A stretch of 64,000 nt of DNA, from assembly GCF_001552595.1 (NCBI RefSeq), contig NZ_BCRM01000008.1, positions 186,001 to 250,000 on the forward strand. Reading direction: 5' to 3'. The position numbers were made by a program, and so were the translations under genes. The notes under the pieces are model-generated. The model saw nothing but the letters and a program-made list of their open reading frames with translations. It was not told the origin of the DNA and did not search any database. Positions 55,845-64,000 of the stretch are shown one piece after another. The DNA is from Rhodococcus erythropolis NBRC 15567 (GTDB lineage: Bacteria; Actinomycetota; Actinomycetes; Mycobacteriales; Mycobacteriaceae). Position 1 is the stretch's first letter. Every line of letters starts with the position of its first letter.

Positions 55845-55945
55845 CCATACAGGATAGGCGCGAGTGGAGTTGATGGTATGCCCGGGTCGCACAGGCTCTA
55901 CCCTGGTTATCGGTATTTCCGTCAGCCAAGTAGATAGCGACCACA

Positions 55946-58792
55946 GTGACCGAGTCTCCGCAGTCCCCCGATTCACCAGCCGACGCAACTCCGCAGCACC
56001 GCTACACCGCGGAGCTCGCCGGCCAGATCGAGCAGCACTGGCAGGACCGCTGGAGTGAGGACGGCACGTTCAACGCGCCCAATCCGGTCGGTCCGCTCTC
56101 CTCGCCCGACGGTGTTCCCGCCGACAAGCTCTTCGTTCAGGACATGTTCCCGTACCCCTCGGGTTCGGGCCTGCACGTCGGTCACCCGCTCGGATACATC
56201 GCTACGGACGTCTTCGCACGCTTCCATCGCATGCAGGGGCGCAATGTCCTGCACACCCTCGGCTACGACGCGTTCGGTCTCCCGGCCGAGCAGTACGCCG
56301 TGCAGACGGGTACCCACCCGCGGACGACCACCGAGTCCAACATCGCCAACATGAAGCGCCAGCTGCGACGCCTGGGTCTGGGGCACGACGAGCGTCGTAG
56401 CCTCGCGACGACGGACGTCGACTTCTACCACTGGACGCAGTGGATCTTCCTGCAGATCCACGGCGCGTGGTACGACAAGGCGGCCGGCAAGGCCCGTCGT
56501 ATCTCCGAGCTGGAAGCCGAGTTCGATTCCGGTGAGCGCGCTCTGGAAGACGGACGCGAGTGGGCGTCGCTGACAGTCGCCGAGAAGGCAAAGGTCGTCG
56601 ACTCGTACCGCCTTGTCTACCAGTCGGATTCGATGGTCAACTGGTGCCCCGGTTTGGGTACCGTGCTGGCCAACGAGGAAGTCACCGCCGACGGTCGTAG
56701 TGACCGCGGAAACTTCCCCGTGTTCCGTAAGCACCTCCAGCAGTGGATGATGCGCATCACCGCGTACTCCGATCGCCTGGTCGACGATCTCGAGTACCTG
56801 GATTGGCCGGACAAGGTCAAGGCCATGCAGCGCAACTGGATCGGACGCTCCTATGGCGCCGAAGTTACCTTTGCCGCAGGCCAGTACGGCGTCGATGTGT
56901 TCACGACGCGCCCCGACACGCTGTTCGGCGCCACCTATGTGACGCTGGCTCCTGAGCACGACTTGGTGGACAAGCTCGTCGCGGACGAGTGGCCCGAAGG
57001 TGTCGACGCACGCTGGACTGGCGGTGCCACGACGCCGGCGGAAGCTGTTGCTGCATACCGTAAGTCGATTGCCGCCAAGACCGACTTGGAGCGTCAGGAA
57101 AACAAGGAGAAGACGGGCGTCTTCCTCGGTTCCTACGCCGTCAATCCGGTCAACGGCCACAAGGTCCCGATCTTCATCGCCGACTACGTGCTGACGGGCT
57201 ACGGCACCGGCGCGATCATGGCAGTTCCGGGACACGATCACCGTGACTGGGAGTTCGCGAACGCGTTCGGACTGGAAATTCTCGAAGTTATTGCCGGTGG
57301 CGATGTTTCGGAGGCTGCGTACTCCGGTGACGGCCCGCTGGTGAACTCCGACTACCTCGACGGTTTGGACGTGGCCGAGGCCAAGGCGACCGTCATCAGC
57401 CGCCTCGAGGAGAGCGGCCAGGGCAAGGGCACTATCCAGTACAAGCTGCGCGACTGGCTCTTCGCGCGTCAGCGTTACTGGGGCGAGCCTTTCCCGATCG
57501 TCTACGACGCGGACGGCAACGCACACGCCCTGCCGGATTCGGCTCTGCCCGTTGTGCTTCCGGAGGTCGAGGACTACGCACCGGTGTCCTTCGATCCGGA
57601 CGACGCCAACTCCGAGCCCTCTCCCCCGCTGAACAAGGCGACCGACTGGGTCAACGTCGAGCTCGATCTCGGCGACGGTCTGCAGACCTACCACCGCGAC
57701 ACCAACGTCATGCCGCAGTGGGCAGGTAGCTCGTGGTACCAGCTGCGCTACATCGATCCCACCAACCAGGACGCCTTCTGCGACCCGCAGAACGAGGCGT
57801 ACTGGACGGGTCCGCGTCCGGAACTGCACGGCCCCAACGATCCCGGTGGAGTCGACCTGTACGTCGGCGGCGTCGAGCATGCGGTGCTGCACCTGCTGTA
57901 CTCGCGCTTCTGGCACAAGGTTCTGTTCGACCTGGGCTACGTGTCCTCGAGCGAGCCGTACCGTCGCCTCTACAACCAGGGCTACATCCAGGCATTCGCG
58001 TACACCGATGCCCGCGGCGTCTACGTGCCGGCAGAAGAGGTCGTCGAGCGTGACGGCAAGTTCTTCTACGAGGGCGCCGAGGTCAACCGCGAGTACGGCA
58101 AGATGGGCAAGAGCCTCAAGAATGCCGTTGCGCCGGACGAGATCTGCGCCGAGTTCGGTGCAGACACCTTGCGTGTGTACGAGATGTCGATGGGTCCGCT
58201 GGACACCTCGCGTCCGTGGGCGACCAAGGATGTCGTCGGCGCTGCGCGATTCCTGCAGCGAGTGTGGCGCGTCGTCATCGACGAGGAGACCGGCAAGCCC
58301 CGTGTCACCGACGAAGCGCCCGGTGAGGAAACGCTGCGTGCGCTCAACAAGGCGATTTCCGGTGTCATCGAGGATTACACCGCGCTGCGCGACAACACGG
58401 CCGCTGCGAAGCTGATCGAGTACAACAACCACCTCACCAAGGCGTTCCCGGGTGGCGCGCCCCGTGCTGCCGTCGAGCCGTTGGTGTTGATGCTCGCTCC
58501 CCTGGCGCCGCACCTCGCGGAAGAGCTGTGGTCGCGTCTTGGACACACGGAATCTCTTGCACACGGCCCCTTCCCCGCTGTCGAGGAGAAGTGGCTTGTC
58601 GAGGACACCGTCGAGTACCCGATCCAGGTCAACGGCAAGGTTCGTAGCCGCATCAGCGTGCCGGCGGATGCCGATCGCAAGGCTGTCGAGGAGATCGCCC
58701 TTGCCGACGAGAAGATCGTCGCTCTGCTCGAGGGCAACGCACCGCGCAAGGTGATCGTTGTGCCGGGCAAGATGGTGAACATAGTTCTGTAG
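55946..58792 (+). CDS. leuS: Leucyl-tRNA synthetase
   Basis: 948 residues, full length. Class I signatures: HVGHPLGY (HIGH) in [16 protein letters not shown] and KMGKSLKN (KMSKS). The editing CP1 domain includes [18 protein letters not shown] and [13 protein letters not shown], with the Asp that blocks misacylated tRNA. It charges tRNA-Leu. GTG start. Plus strand. Confidence 0.97.
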   Translation: MTESPQSPDSPADATPQHRYTAELAGQIEQHWQDRWSEDGTFNAPNPVGPLSSPDGVPADKLFVQDMFPYPSGSGLHVGHPLGYIATDVFARFHRMQGRNVLHTLGYDAFGLPAEQYAVQTGTHPRTTTESNIANMKRQLRRLGLGHDERRSLATTDVDFYHWTQWIFLQIHGAWYDKAAGKARRISELEAEFDSGERALEDGREWASLTVAEKAKVVDSYRLVYQSDSMVNWCPGLGTVLANEEVTADGRSDRGNFPVFRKHLQQWMMRITAYSDRLVDDLEYLDWPDKVKAMQRNWIGRSYGAEVTFAAGQYGVDVFTTRPDTLFGATYVTLAPEHDLVDKLVADEWPEGVDARWTGGATTPAEAVAAYRKSIAAKTDLERQENKEKTGVFLGSYAVNPVNGHKVPIFIADYVLTGYGTGAIMAVPGHDHRDWEFANAFGLEILEVIAGGDVSEAAYSGDGPLVNSDYLDGLDVAEAKATVISRLEESGQGKGTIQYKLRDWLFARQRYWGEPFPIVYDADGNAHALPDSALPVVLPEVEDYAPVSFDPDDANSEPSPPLNKATDWVNVELDLGDGLQTYHRDTNVMPQWAGSSWYQLRYIDPTNQDAFCDPQNEAYWTGPRPELHGPNDPGGVDLYVGGVEHAVLHLLYSRFWHKVLFDLGYVSSSEPYRRLYNQGYIQAFAYTDARGVYVPAEEVVERDGKFFYEGAEVNREYGKMGKSLKNAVAPDEICAEFGADTLRVYEMSMGPLDTSRPWATKDVVGAARFLQRVWRVVIDEETGKPRVTDEAPGEETLRALNKAISGVIEDYTALRDNTAAAKLIEYNNHLTKAFPGGAPRAAVEPLVLMLAPLAPHLAEELWSRLGHTESLAHGPFPAVEEKWLVEDTVEYPIQVNGKVRSRISVPADADRKAVEEIALADEKIVALLEGNAPRKVIVVPGKMVNIVL

Positions 58793-58805
58793 GCGCTTCG
58801 CGCAC

Positions 58806-58845
58806 GTGCGCCGTTTTGGTAGTTACCGCTACCGAAACGGCGCAC
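58806..58845 (+). terminator. Long hairpin after leuS
   Basis: GTGCGCCGTTTTGGTAG and CTACCGAAACGGCGCAC pair over 17 bp with one G-U, around a 6-nt loop. No T run follows, so it is a hairpin terminator without tail or an RNA-stability element. Confidence 0.6.
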
Positions 58846-59071
58846 AGTCGTATCTGGGGCTGTATCCGGGGTGCCAATCAGTCGTTGTCCTGATTGTCCC
58901 GCTCCGCGGAACATTCTGTAGCGCGCGTTCGACGCGAGGGCTGTGATGCAGGTAACACGTTGCCGTGAGTGGTAGCTGTCGTTCCACTGCACTTCCCCAC
59001 AAGGCCCCGGCCGACGGTATTCGGCAGGGGGTCAATCGAATTCGCAGGTGTCCCGAAAGGATTCTTCAGCC

Positions 59072-60577
59072 ATGGCGTCTCATGTCCACAGCGACGGTTC
59101 GTCTCCCAGTCTGCCCGAATCGACGTCGATACCGGAGCGGTGGACTCCGCGACTGGTGTTCTCGCTGGCGTCGATCGTTCTTCTTCTCGAAATGCTCGCG
59201 GTGAGCTACATGATGATTTCCACGGCACTGCCCGCCATCTCGGTGCATTATCAAACAACGCAGGGCGCTTGGCTGCTCACGTCGTTCCTGCTGCTGGGGG
59301 CGGTCGCGTCTCCGCTGCTCGGCAAGCTCGCGGACATGTACGGCAAACGAAAAGTCCTGCTCTTTGCGGTCGCCGGCGCAGCGGTCGGTTCCTTCATTTC
59401 GGCGATTGCGCCGAGCTATGCCGTCTTGATTCTGGGCCGGTCCCTGACTGGTCTGCTCGTTCCCTGCCTCTTCCTGAGCTACTCCCTCATTCGAGATGTC
59501 TTTCCGCCGAAAACCGTTGCGCTGGCTGTCAGTATTGCAACCTCCGGGATGGGCCTGATCGCTATTCCGGCGCCGTTCCTCACCGGTTGGTTGATCGACA
59601 ACCACGGGTTTCGGAGCATCTTCTGGTTCTTCGTCATCGGTTTGGTTCTGCTCGGCGTCATGATCTTCGCTTCGACGTCGGAATCAGCTGTGCGACTGCG
59701 TTCTTCGCTGGATCTGATCGGTGCAGTACTGCTCGGATCGGGCATCGCCGGAATTCTGATCGGCGTCAGCTTCGGACCGACCTGGGGCTGGAAGAACGGC
59801 TCGACACTGGCCTATCTGATCGGTGGCGTCGCACTGCTGGCGGCTTGGGTTGCCTCTGCCCGAGCCATCCGTGAGCCCTTGATCGACCTGCGCTACTTCG
59901 GCAAGCGTTCGGTGATGCTCACCGCCGTCGGTGCCGGGTTCTGCTACGGCGCGTCGGGAGTCTTCACGATTTTGCTGCCGATGATGGTGATGACGCCAGC
60001 AGTTCTCGGCCTGGGATACGGATTCGGCGTGACAGCAGAGGGATTCGCGATCTTCCAGGCGCCCCTTGGCGGCATGGTGGTGGTCGGCGGCTTGATCGTG
60101 GGCTTCCTGGTCGGCCGCAACATTCGACCCCGTCTGCTGATGATCATCGGAATGATACTCATGGCAGTCGGATTCACCTTGACGGCCACCATTCACGACA
60201 ACAAGCCGCTGCTCATCATCTTTGCCGGAATCTTCGGTGTCGGTATGGGTATGGGTTACGCCTCCATTCCGAACCTGCTCATCGAGGCAGTGCCGCCGCA
60301 GTTGCAGGCAACCACGGCGAGCATGGTTGCGGTCTTCCAGAGCATCTTCCCCGCAGTGCTTCCCGTCATCGCCTTCACGGTCTTGAACTCGCACATCGCG
60401 ATGGCGATGGAGGGCGCTGTGTTCTACACCGACGAGGGCATGCGTATCGCGTTCCTGATCGGTGCTGCTGCAGCAGTTCTCGGTGCGATCGCAGCCGTGT
60501 TCCTGCCGCGAAACATCGTCCAGATCGGCGCAGAAGACGGCGCGGCGCAGGAGACGTCCCTCCTACCGGCTCACTGA
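59072..60577 (+). CDS. MFS exporter, DHA2 type
   Basis: 501 residues from ATG (MASHVHSDGSS), 10 nt after AAAGGA; an ATG eight codons upstream is less suited. About 14 helices; motif A GKLADMYGKRKVL and motif C-like SYSLIRDVFPPK, GWLIDNHGFRSIFWF. DHA2 drug:H+ antiporters have this length. Substrate unknown. The plus-strand gene has a 279-bp gap from leuS. Confidence 0.87.
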   Translation: MASHVHSDGSSPSLPESTSIPERWTPRLVFSLASIVLLLEMLAVSYMMISTALPAISVHYQTTQGAWLLTSFLLLGAVASPLLGKLADMYGKRKVLLFAVAGAAVGSFISAIAPSYAVLILGRSLTGLLVPCLFLSYSLIRDVFPPKTVALAVSIATSGMGLIAIPAPFLTGWLIDNHGFRSIFWFFVIGLVLLGVMIFASTSESAVRLRSSLDLIGAVLLGSGIAGILIGVSFGPTWGWKNGSTLAYLIGGVALLAAWVASARAIREPLIDLRYFGKRSVMLTAVGAGFCYGASGVFTILLPMMVMTPAVLGLGYGFGVTAEGFAIFQAPLGGMVVVGGLIVGFLVGRNIRPRLLMIIGMILMAVGFTLTATIHDNKPLLIIFAGIFGVGMGMGYASIPNLLIEAVPPQLQATTASMVAVFQSIFPAVLPVIAFTVLNSHIAMAMEGAVFYTDEGMRIAFLIGAAAAVLGAIAAVFLPRNIVQIGAEDGAAQETSLLPAH

Positions 60578-60640
60578 TCGGAAATGCTGCGCGTGTAGAT
60601 CCGGGCTGACAGGATTGGGTGTACTGAGGAAAGGACGCCC

Positions 60641-61321
60641 ATGACATTCGCGGATCTGGACGGCGATGAACTGTGGAGTTATCTGCAGGAGCGTTCAGGA
60701 TTGCCCGGCCCGCGCGCGAACCTCGCGCTCATGCTCGAGTTCGCGCGCGGCGCCGATAACGAGGACATCCTGCAGGCGGTGGAGTCCGAAGACGAATACA
60801 TCCGCTGTTGTGGGATCGTCGGGCTCGGATTCATTCTCGTTCGTTCGCGCGACGAGGCTGTTCTGGACAGTCTGACGGAGGCAACCACCAGTGCGACGTG
60901 GCGTGCACGTGAAGCTGCCGCGATGGCCGTTCAAGCGATAGGCGACACGGATCCGGAATTGTTCCGGGCGATCATCGAGCAGTGGGCACGCTCGGCCCAT
61001 CCTTTGACGCTGCGCGCAGCGGCTGCCGGGATCTGCGAGCCACGGTTGCTGAAGGACAGGACCAACGCTGCGCTGGCCGTCCAGGTGTGCCGAGACGCTA
61101 CCGAGTGGATCGTCTCGCAACCAGCTGATGCCCGTCGTGACGCCGACACACGTACTCTCCGGCAGGCGCTCGGATACTGCTGGAGCGTCGCGGTCGCGGC
61201 TGATCCGGAGAATGCCCTGCCGGCATTCGTCTCCCTGGAGGCGTCGGACGACGCCGATGTCGTCTGGATCGTCCGGGAGAACCGGAAGAAGGCTCGCCTG
61301 CGCAAGGTGCTCGAAACCTGA
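60641..61321 (+). CDS. HEAT-repeat-like hypothetical protein
   Basis: 226 residues, all helical: ADNEDILQAVESEDEYIRCCGIVGLGFIL, then ATWRAREAAAMAVQAIGD and HPLTLRAAAAGICEPRLLKD look like three to four HEAT-type helix pairs. No catalytic motif. Possibly a protein-interaction scaffold. 64 bp downstream of the exporter, so it may share its transcript. Confidence 0.6.
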   Translation: MTFADLDGDELWSYLQERSGLPGPRANLALMLEFARGADNEDILQAVESEDEYIRCCGIVGLGFILVRSRDEAVLDSLTEATTSATWRAREAAAMAVQAIGDTDPELFRAIIEQWARSAHPLTLRAAAAGICEPRLLKDRTNAALAVQVCRDATEWIVSQPADARRDADTRTLRQALGYCWSVAVAADPENALPAFVSLEASDDADVVWIVRENRKKARLRKVLET

Positions 61322-61386
61322 CTCGCGGACGGGAGACGTAGGTTATCCTCAGAATTAGAACCTGTTCTAACTACGAGGGGTAGACC

Positions 61387-61761
61387 ATGGCACCGTCCGC
61401 AGAGGTAATCCGCAAGACCGTCGACGCCTACATCGAGACAGTTGCCACGGGCACTGCCGCCCAGGTTGTGGCCCTGTATGCCGAGGGTGCAACCGTTGAA
61501 GACCCGGTTGGTACCGACGTTCGCACCACCCGCGAGTCCATTCTCGAGTTCTACTCCGTGATCGAGAATTTCGACCAGGAAGCTCACCTTCAGACCCTCC
61601 GCATCGCCGGAAACGAAGCGGCATTCCACTTCTCGCTGATCACCAAGCTCGGCGAGCAGACTCTGACCATCGCACCCATCGACGTCATGACCTTCGACGA
61701 CGACGGCAAGATCCTGTCGATGCGTGCATTCTGGAACCAGGAAGACATGATCACCGCCTGA
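61387..61761 (+). CDS. Ketosteroid-isomerase-like (NTF2 fold) protein
   Basis: 124 residues of the SnoaL/NTF2 fold. Pocket residues are compatible with steroid delta-isomerases: VALYAEGATVEDPVGT with the catalytic-type Asp, and PIDVMTFDDDGKILSMRAFWNQED at the end. Starts with ATG behind GAGGGG. The next gene begins one base after its stop, suggesting coupled action on one substrate. Steroid or polyketide isomerisation is an inference. Confidence 0.83.
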   Translation: MAPSAEVIRKTVDAYIETVATGTAAQVVALYAEGATVEDPVGTDVRTTRESILEFYSVIENFDQEAHLQTLRIAGNEAAFHFSLITKLGEQTLTIAPIDVMTFDDDGKILSMRAFWNQEDMITA

Positions 61762-61762
61762 C

Positions 61763-62719
61763 ATGACGGTCAAGACGAGCGATGTCGACGGATTCCGTTG
61801 GCAGATTGACGATTCCGGTTCGGGGACAGCTGTGGTTATGTGCCACGGCTTTCCCGGCCTCGGGTACAGCTATCGGCATCAGTCGACAGCGTTGACGGAA
61901 GCGGGTTTTCGGGCGATCGCACTCGACATGCCCGGTTACGGCGGCACTACCCGCCCCGAAGCGGTCGAGGACTACACCAACGATGCCGTCGCGAACCGGC
62001 TGATCGACCTACTCGACGCTCTCGGAATCGACAAAGCGGTGTTCGTCGGCCACGATTTCGGCGCGCCCGTCGCGTGGACCACCGCTCTGCGCCATCCCGA
62101 TCGTGTTGCGGGGCTTGTCTCGTTGGCGGTCCCCTACGCGCCCGACAGGTTCCCCGCAAAACCCTCGACCATCTACGCCGCGATGGCGCGCAAGCATTTT
62201 CTGCACATTCACTATTTCCAGGAACCGGGTGCCGCGGAGCGCGAACTCGACGCCCGTCCACGTGAGTTTCTTCAGCGGCTCTTCCATTCCCTCTCCGGGG
62301 CTTACCGGTACCTCGACGTCTGGAAGAACCCGTCCGAAGGAAACGGCTACCTCGACGTACTGCCCGAGGCGCCTGCATTGCCGTGGTCGTGGCTCACCGA
62401 GGACGATCTGGGTGTTTATGTAAAGGCCTTTACTGCAACAGGTTTCACAGGCGGCTTGAACTGGTACCGTGCGTACGACGCCAATTGGGAACGCAGTGCG
62501 GATTTGGACGGCGCGCACGTGAACGTCCCGACGCTCTTCGTCGCGGGCGCCGAGGATCCGGTCATCGCGATGAGCGGCCCCAAGGCATTGGACCGCATGA
62601 AGGACACCGTCCCCGACCTGCGGGGTGTGCACCTTCTCGGCGGCGCGGGGCACTTCGTACAGCAGGAACGTGCTTCCGAGGTCAATGAACTTTTGATCTC
62701 TTTCCTTCGGTCGCTCTAG
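61763..62719 (+). CDS. Epoxide hydrolase family alpha/beta-hydrolase
   Basis: 318 residues. Oxyanion HGFPG (28-32), DMPGYGGTTRP, Asp nucleophile 98 in GHDFGAPVAW, and catalytic His297 in GGAGHFVQQE; the cap domain contains YFQEPGAAERELDA. The pattern matches EphA-like epoxide hydrolases. It follows the KSI-like gene by one base, so the two form a small catabolic pair. Confidence 0.88.
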   Translation: MTVKTSDVDGFRWQIDDSGSGTAVVMCHGFPGLGYSYRHQSTALTEAGFRAIALDMPGYGGTTRPEAVEDYTNDAVANRLIDLLDALGIDKAVFVGHDFGAPVAWTTALRHPDRVAGLVSLAVPYAPDRFPAKPSTIYAAMARKHFLHIHYFQEPGAAERELDARPREFLQRLFHSLSGAYRYLDVWKNPSEGNGYLDVLPEAPALPWSWLTEDDLGVYVKAFTATGFTGGLNWYRAYDANWERSADLDGAHVNVPTLFVAGAEDPVIAMSGPKALDRMKDTVPDLRGVHLLGGAGHFVQQERASEVNELLISFLRSL

Positions 62720-62752
62720 GCGAAATCGGGCCGAAGGTCTAGCGTTGCGCAG

Positions 62753-63709
62753 ATGCGCACCAGGATCTTCGATCGCGGTATTCGGGTAGGTATCACCGGT
62801 GCTCTTGTTGCCGGTTCGCTTCTGGCTCTGGGTGTGTCCGGTGCCGCGGCCGCGCCGCCCTGCCCTGGATCGTCCCCCGCAATCCTCAGCGCCCAGATTC
62901 CGGGCGCGGCCCTCGAGGGTGTCACCGTGGACGGGCAGGGTCGCCTGTACACGACAGACCTGGTGAGTGGTCGAATCTTCCGCGTCGACGCGCCTGGTCA
63001 GGCCGCAGTTCCGATCGCGACGGTTCCCGGCGGTGCGGGCGCACTCGCGTGGAGCCCGGACGGTTCACTGCTGGTGGGAACCGGAGCAAACGCCGGCGTG
63101 CTGATCGGCGATCTGACGCGTGCTGCGTCGGTCGCGCGGGTGGACGTGAACTCGGGTGCCGTGACGCCGATCGCCGGTGGTCTGAGCGCTGCAAACGGCC
63201 TCGCCGTCGCGCACGACGGAACGATCTATGCCACCAACGATTTCGGTTCGTTGATCGGTAAGGTCAGTCCAGGCGGTGCCGTCGACCCGGCGTGGGCGAC
63301 TTTCCCGAGTGCAAACGGCGCAGCCCTGAGCGCCGATAATCGCTGGCTCTACGTCTCGCGCACGTTCGCAAACCCGGGTGTCAGCCGCATCTCCGTCGAC
63401 AATCCAGGGTATTCGGAATCGTTGGTCGATCTCGGCGGTCTCGAAACCTTCTCTGCTCCAGATGGTTTGACCCTGGACTCGCGAGATCGCGCAATCGTTC
63501 CCACGGACATCAGTGGTGAGGTGTGGCGGATCGACGGACCCGGCCAGTACTGCTCGCTCACCAGCGGACTGCAGGCGTCGAGTGTGTTGACCTACGGGCG
63601 TGGCAATTCCGGTTTCGCGAGCGGGCATCTCTACCGCGCTGGGTTCGACGGAAAGATCTTCGAGATTCCGGCGGGCTTCGATGCGGGTGCCCAGGCCGCG
63701 ACACCGTAA
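62753..63709 (+). CDS. Secreted SMP-30/gluconolactonase-like beta-propeller protein
   Basis: 318 residues with a signal peptide (RVGITGALVAGSLLALG to GAAAA). The body has propeller repeats: GVTVDGQGRLYTTDLVSGRI, ALAWSPDGSLLVGTG, GLAVAHDGTIYATNDFG and LTLDSRDRAIVPTDISGEV. SMP-30-type proteins hydrolyse lactones; metal ligands are not clear here. The stop codon lies in the first unit of a 13-bp tandem repeat. Confidence 0.75.
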   Translation: MRTRIFDRGIRVGITGALVAGSLLALGVSGAAAAPPCPGSSPAILSAQIPGAALEGVTVDGQGRLYTTDLVSGRIFRVDAPGQAAVPIATVPGGAGALAWSPDGSLLVGTGANAGVLIGDLTRAASVARVDVNSGAVTPIAGGLSAANGLAVAHDGTIYATNDFGSLIGKVSPGGAVDPAWATFPSANGAALSADNRWLYVSRTFANPGVSRISVDNPGYSESLVDLGGLETFSAPDGLTLDSRDRAIVPTDISGEVWRIDGPGQYCSLTSGLQASSVLTYGRGNSGFASGHLYRAGFDGKIFEIPAGFDAGAQAATP

Positions 63710-63731
63710 CGCGACACCGTAACGCGACACC
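63698..63731. repeat. 13-bp tandem repeat at a stop codon
   Basis: GCGACACCGTAAC twice (63698-63710, 63711-63723) plus a partial GCGACACC (63724-63731). The first unit contains the TAA of the upstream gene. Confidence 0.95.
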
Positions 63732-63790
63732 TTCACTCGTCTTACCCACTACTGATGCCGGGACTGCCGGAATCGTCCATACTGGTCTGC

Positions 63791-64000
63791 ATGGCGGAAA
63801 CGAGTGAGATCGACGAGGCCGAAGTGGCCCTTCCCGCGATACCGCAGCCGTTGCTGACCCCGCTCACCGAAGCTGCGATCTTCCTGGTTTTCACCATCGA
63901 AGAGGGTGGTGAGCAGGCAGTTCACGACGTTCTGGCCGATATTTCCGGACTGCAACGCTCGATCGGTTTCCGGGTTCCCGCCGGTGGCTTGGCCGCCGTC
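63791..64000 (+). CDS. DyP-type peroxidase (3' end outside window)
   Basis: The visible 70 residues begin MAETSEIDEAEVALPAIPQP and include LTEAAIFLVFTIEEGGEQAVHD, then LQRSIGFRVPAGGLAAV. This matches the N terminus of DypB-like dye-decolourising peroxidases of Rhodococcus, which oxidise dyes and lignin compounds and are often loaded into encapsulin. The haem-binding part lies beyond the window. Confidence 0.82.
   Translation, partial: MAETSEIDEAEVALPAIPQPLLTPLTEAAIFLVFTIEEGGEQAVHDVLADISGLQRSIGFRVPAGGLAAV

Noticed and set aside
55973-58564. 863-codon open frame on the minus strand opposite leuS
   Set aside because: Antisense shadow of leuS; composition Arg/Val/Asp-rich without domains, and leuS is unambiguous.

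Overview
The window is a high-GC actinobacterial chromosome segment carrying the replication origin. The rpmH-dnaA-oriC-dnaN-gnd-recF-dciA-gyrB-gyrA block, the rnpA-yidD-yidC-khpB-rsmG-parA-parB arm, the trxB-trxA-cwlM block, and the sigM / MurJ-pseudokinase / DUF6049 / mutT4 / pcnA chain reproduce the order known from Mycobacterium. Protein sequence and extra accessory enzymes point to Rhodococcus, probably the R. erythropolis/R. qingshengii group. The genus is an inference from family knowledge; no database was searched.

Left part (1-17.6 kb, nearly all minus strand, transcribed away from the origin): a partial secreted lipase, a membrane alpha/beta-hydrolase, a baeRF-type protein, tRNA-Ala, a 36-codon DLW-39-like gene, tRNA-Ile, a DUF3566 membrane protein, gyrA and gyrB. 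Next comes a three-gene insert (Asp-nucleophile hydrolase, [2Fe-2S] reductase, ferritin-like diiron protein), then dciA, recF, gnd and dnaN. The origin lies in the 584-bp dnaN-dnaA gap (17570-18153). It has DnaA boxes, an AT-rich stretch and an unusual cluster of CTCGAG palindromes.

Centre (18-30.5 kb): dnaA on the minus strand, then rpmH, rnpA, yidD, yidC and khpB on the plus strand. An accessory pocket follows (small membrane protein, DUF6301 protein, a decayed gene), then rsmG, parA, parB and a GNAT-like gene. Six parS-like 16-mers lie in 23.1-26.3 kb, two of them inside the 5' ends of rsmG and parA. A C-rich 16-mer occurs three times in the same interval.

Right part (29-64 kb): cwlM, trxA, trxB, an old-yellow-enzyme gene with a divergent TetR, the SigM anti-sigma/sigma pair, a 1339-residue MurJ-pseudokinase fusion, a DUF6049 protein, mutT4 and pcnA. 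Then come metabolic and regulatory modules: MFS exporter, AidB-like acyl-CoA dehydrogenase with TetR, SMI1/KNR4 protein, SDR with divergent TetR, UPF0301, a Cys-rich miniprotein, a bile-acid-symporter-like carrier, MFS with divergent FadR-type regulator, and a split SdpI-like pair. The window ends with leuS, a DHA2 exporter, a HEAT-like protein, a KSI-like protein with an epoxide hydrolase, a secreted beta-propeller protein and the start of a DyP peroxidase.

Most of the window is core replication, segregation and cell-envelope machinery. The best candidates for something undescribed are the diiron protein / reductase / epoxide-hydrolase-like operon (10.6-13.5 kb), the CTCGAG cluster in oriC, and the repeated C-rich element beside the parS sites.
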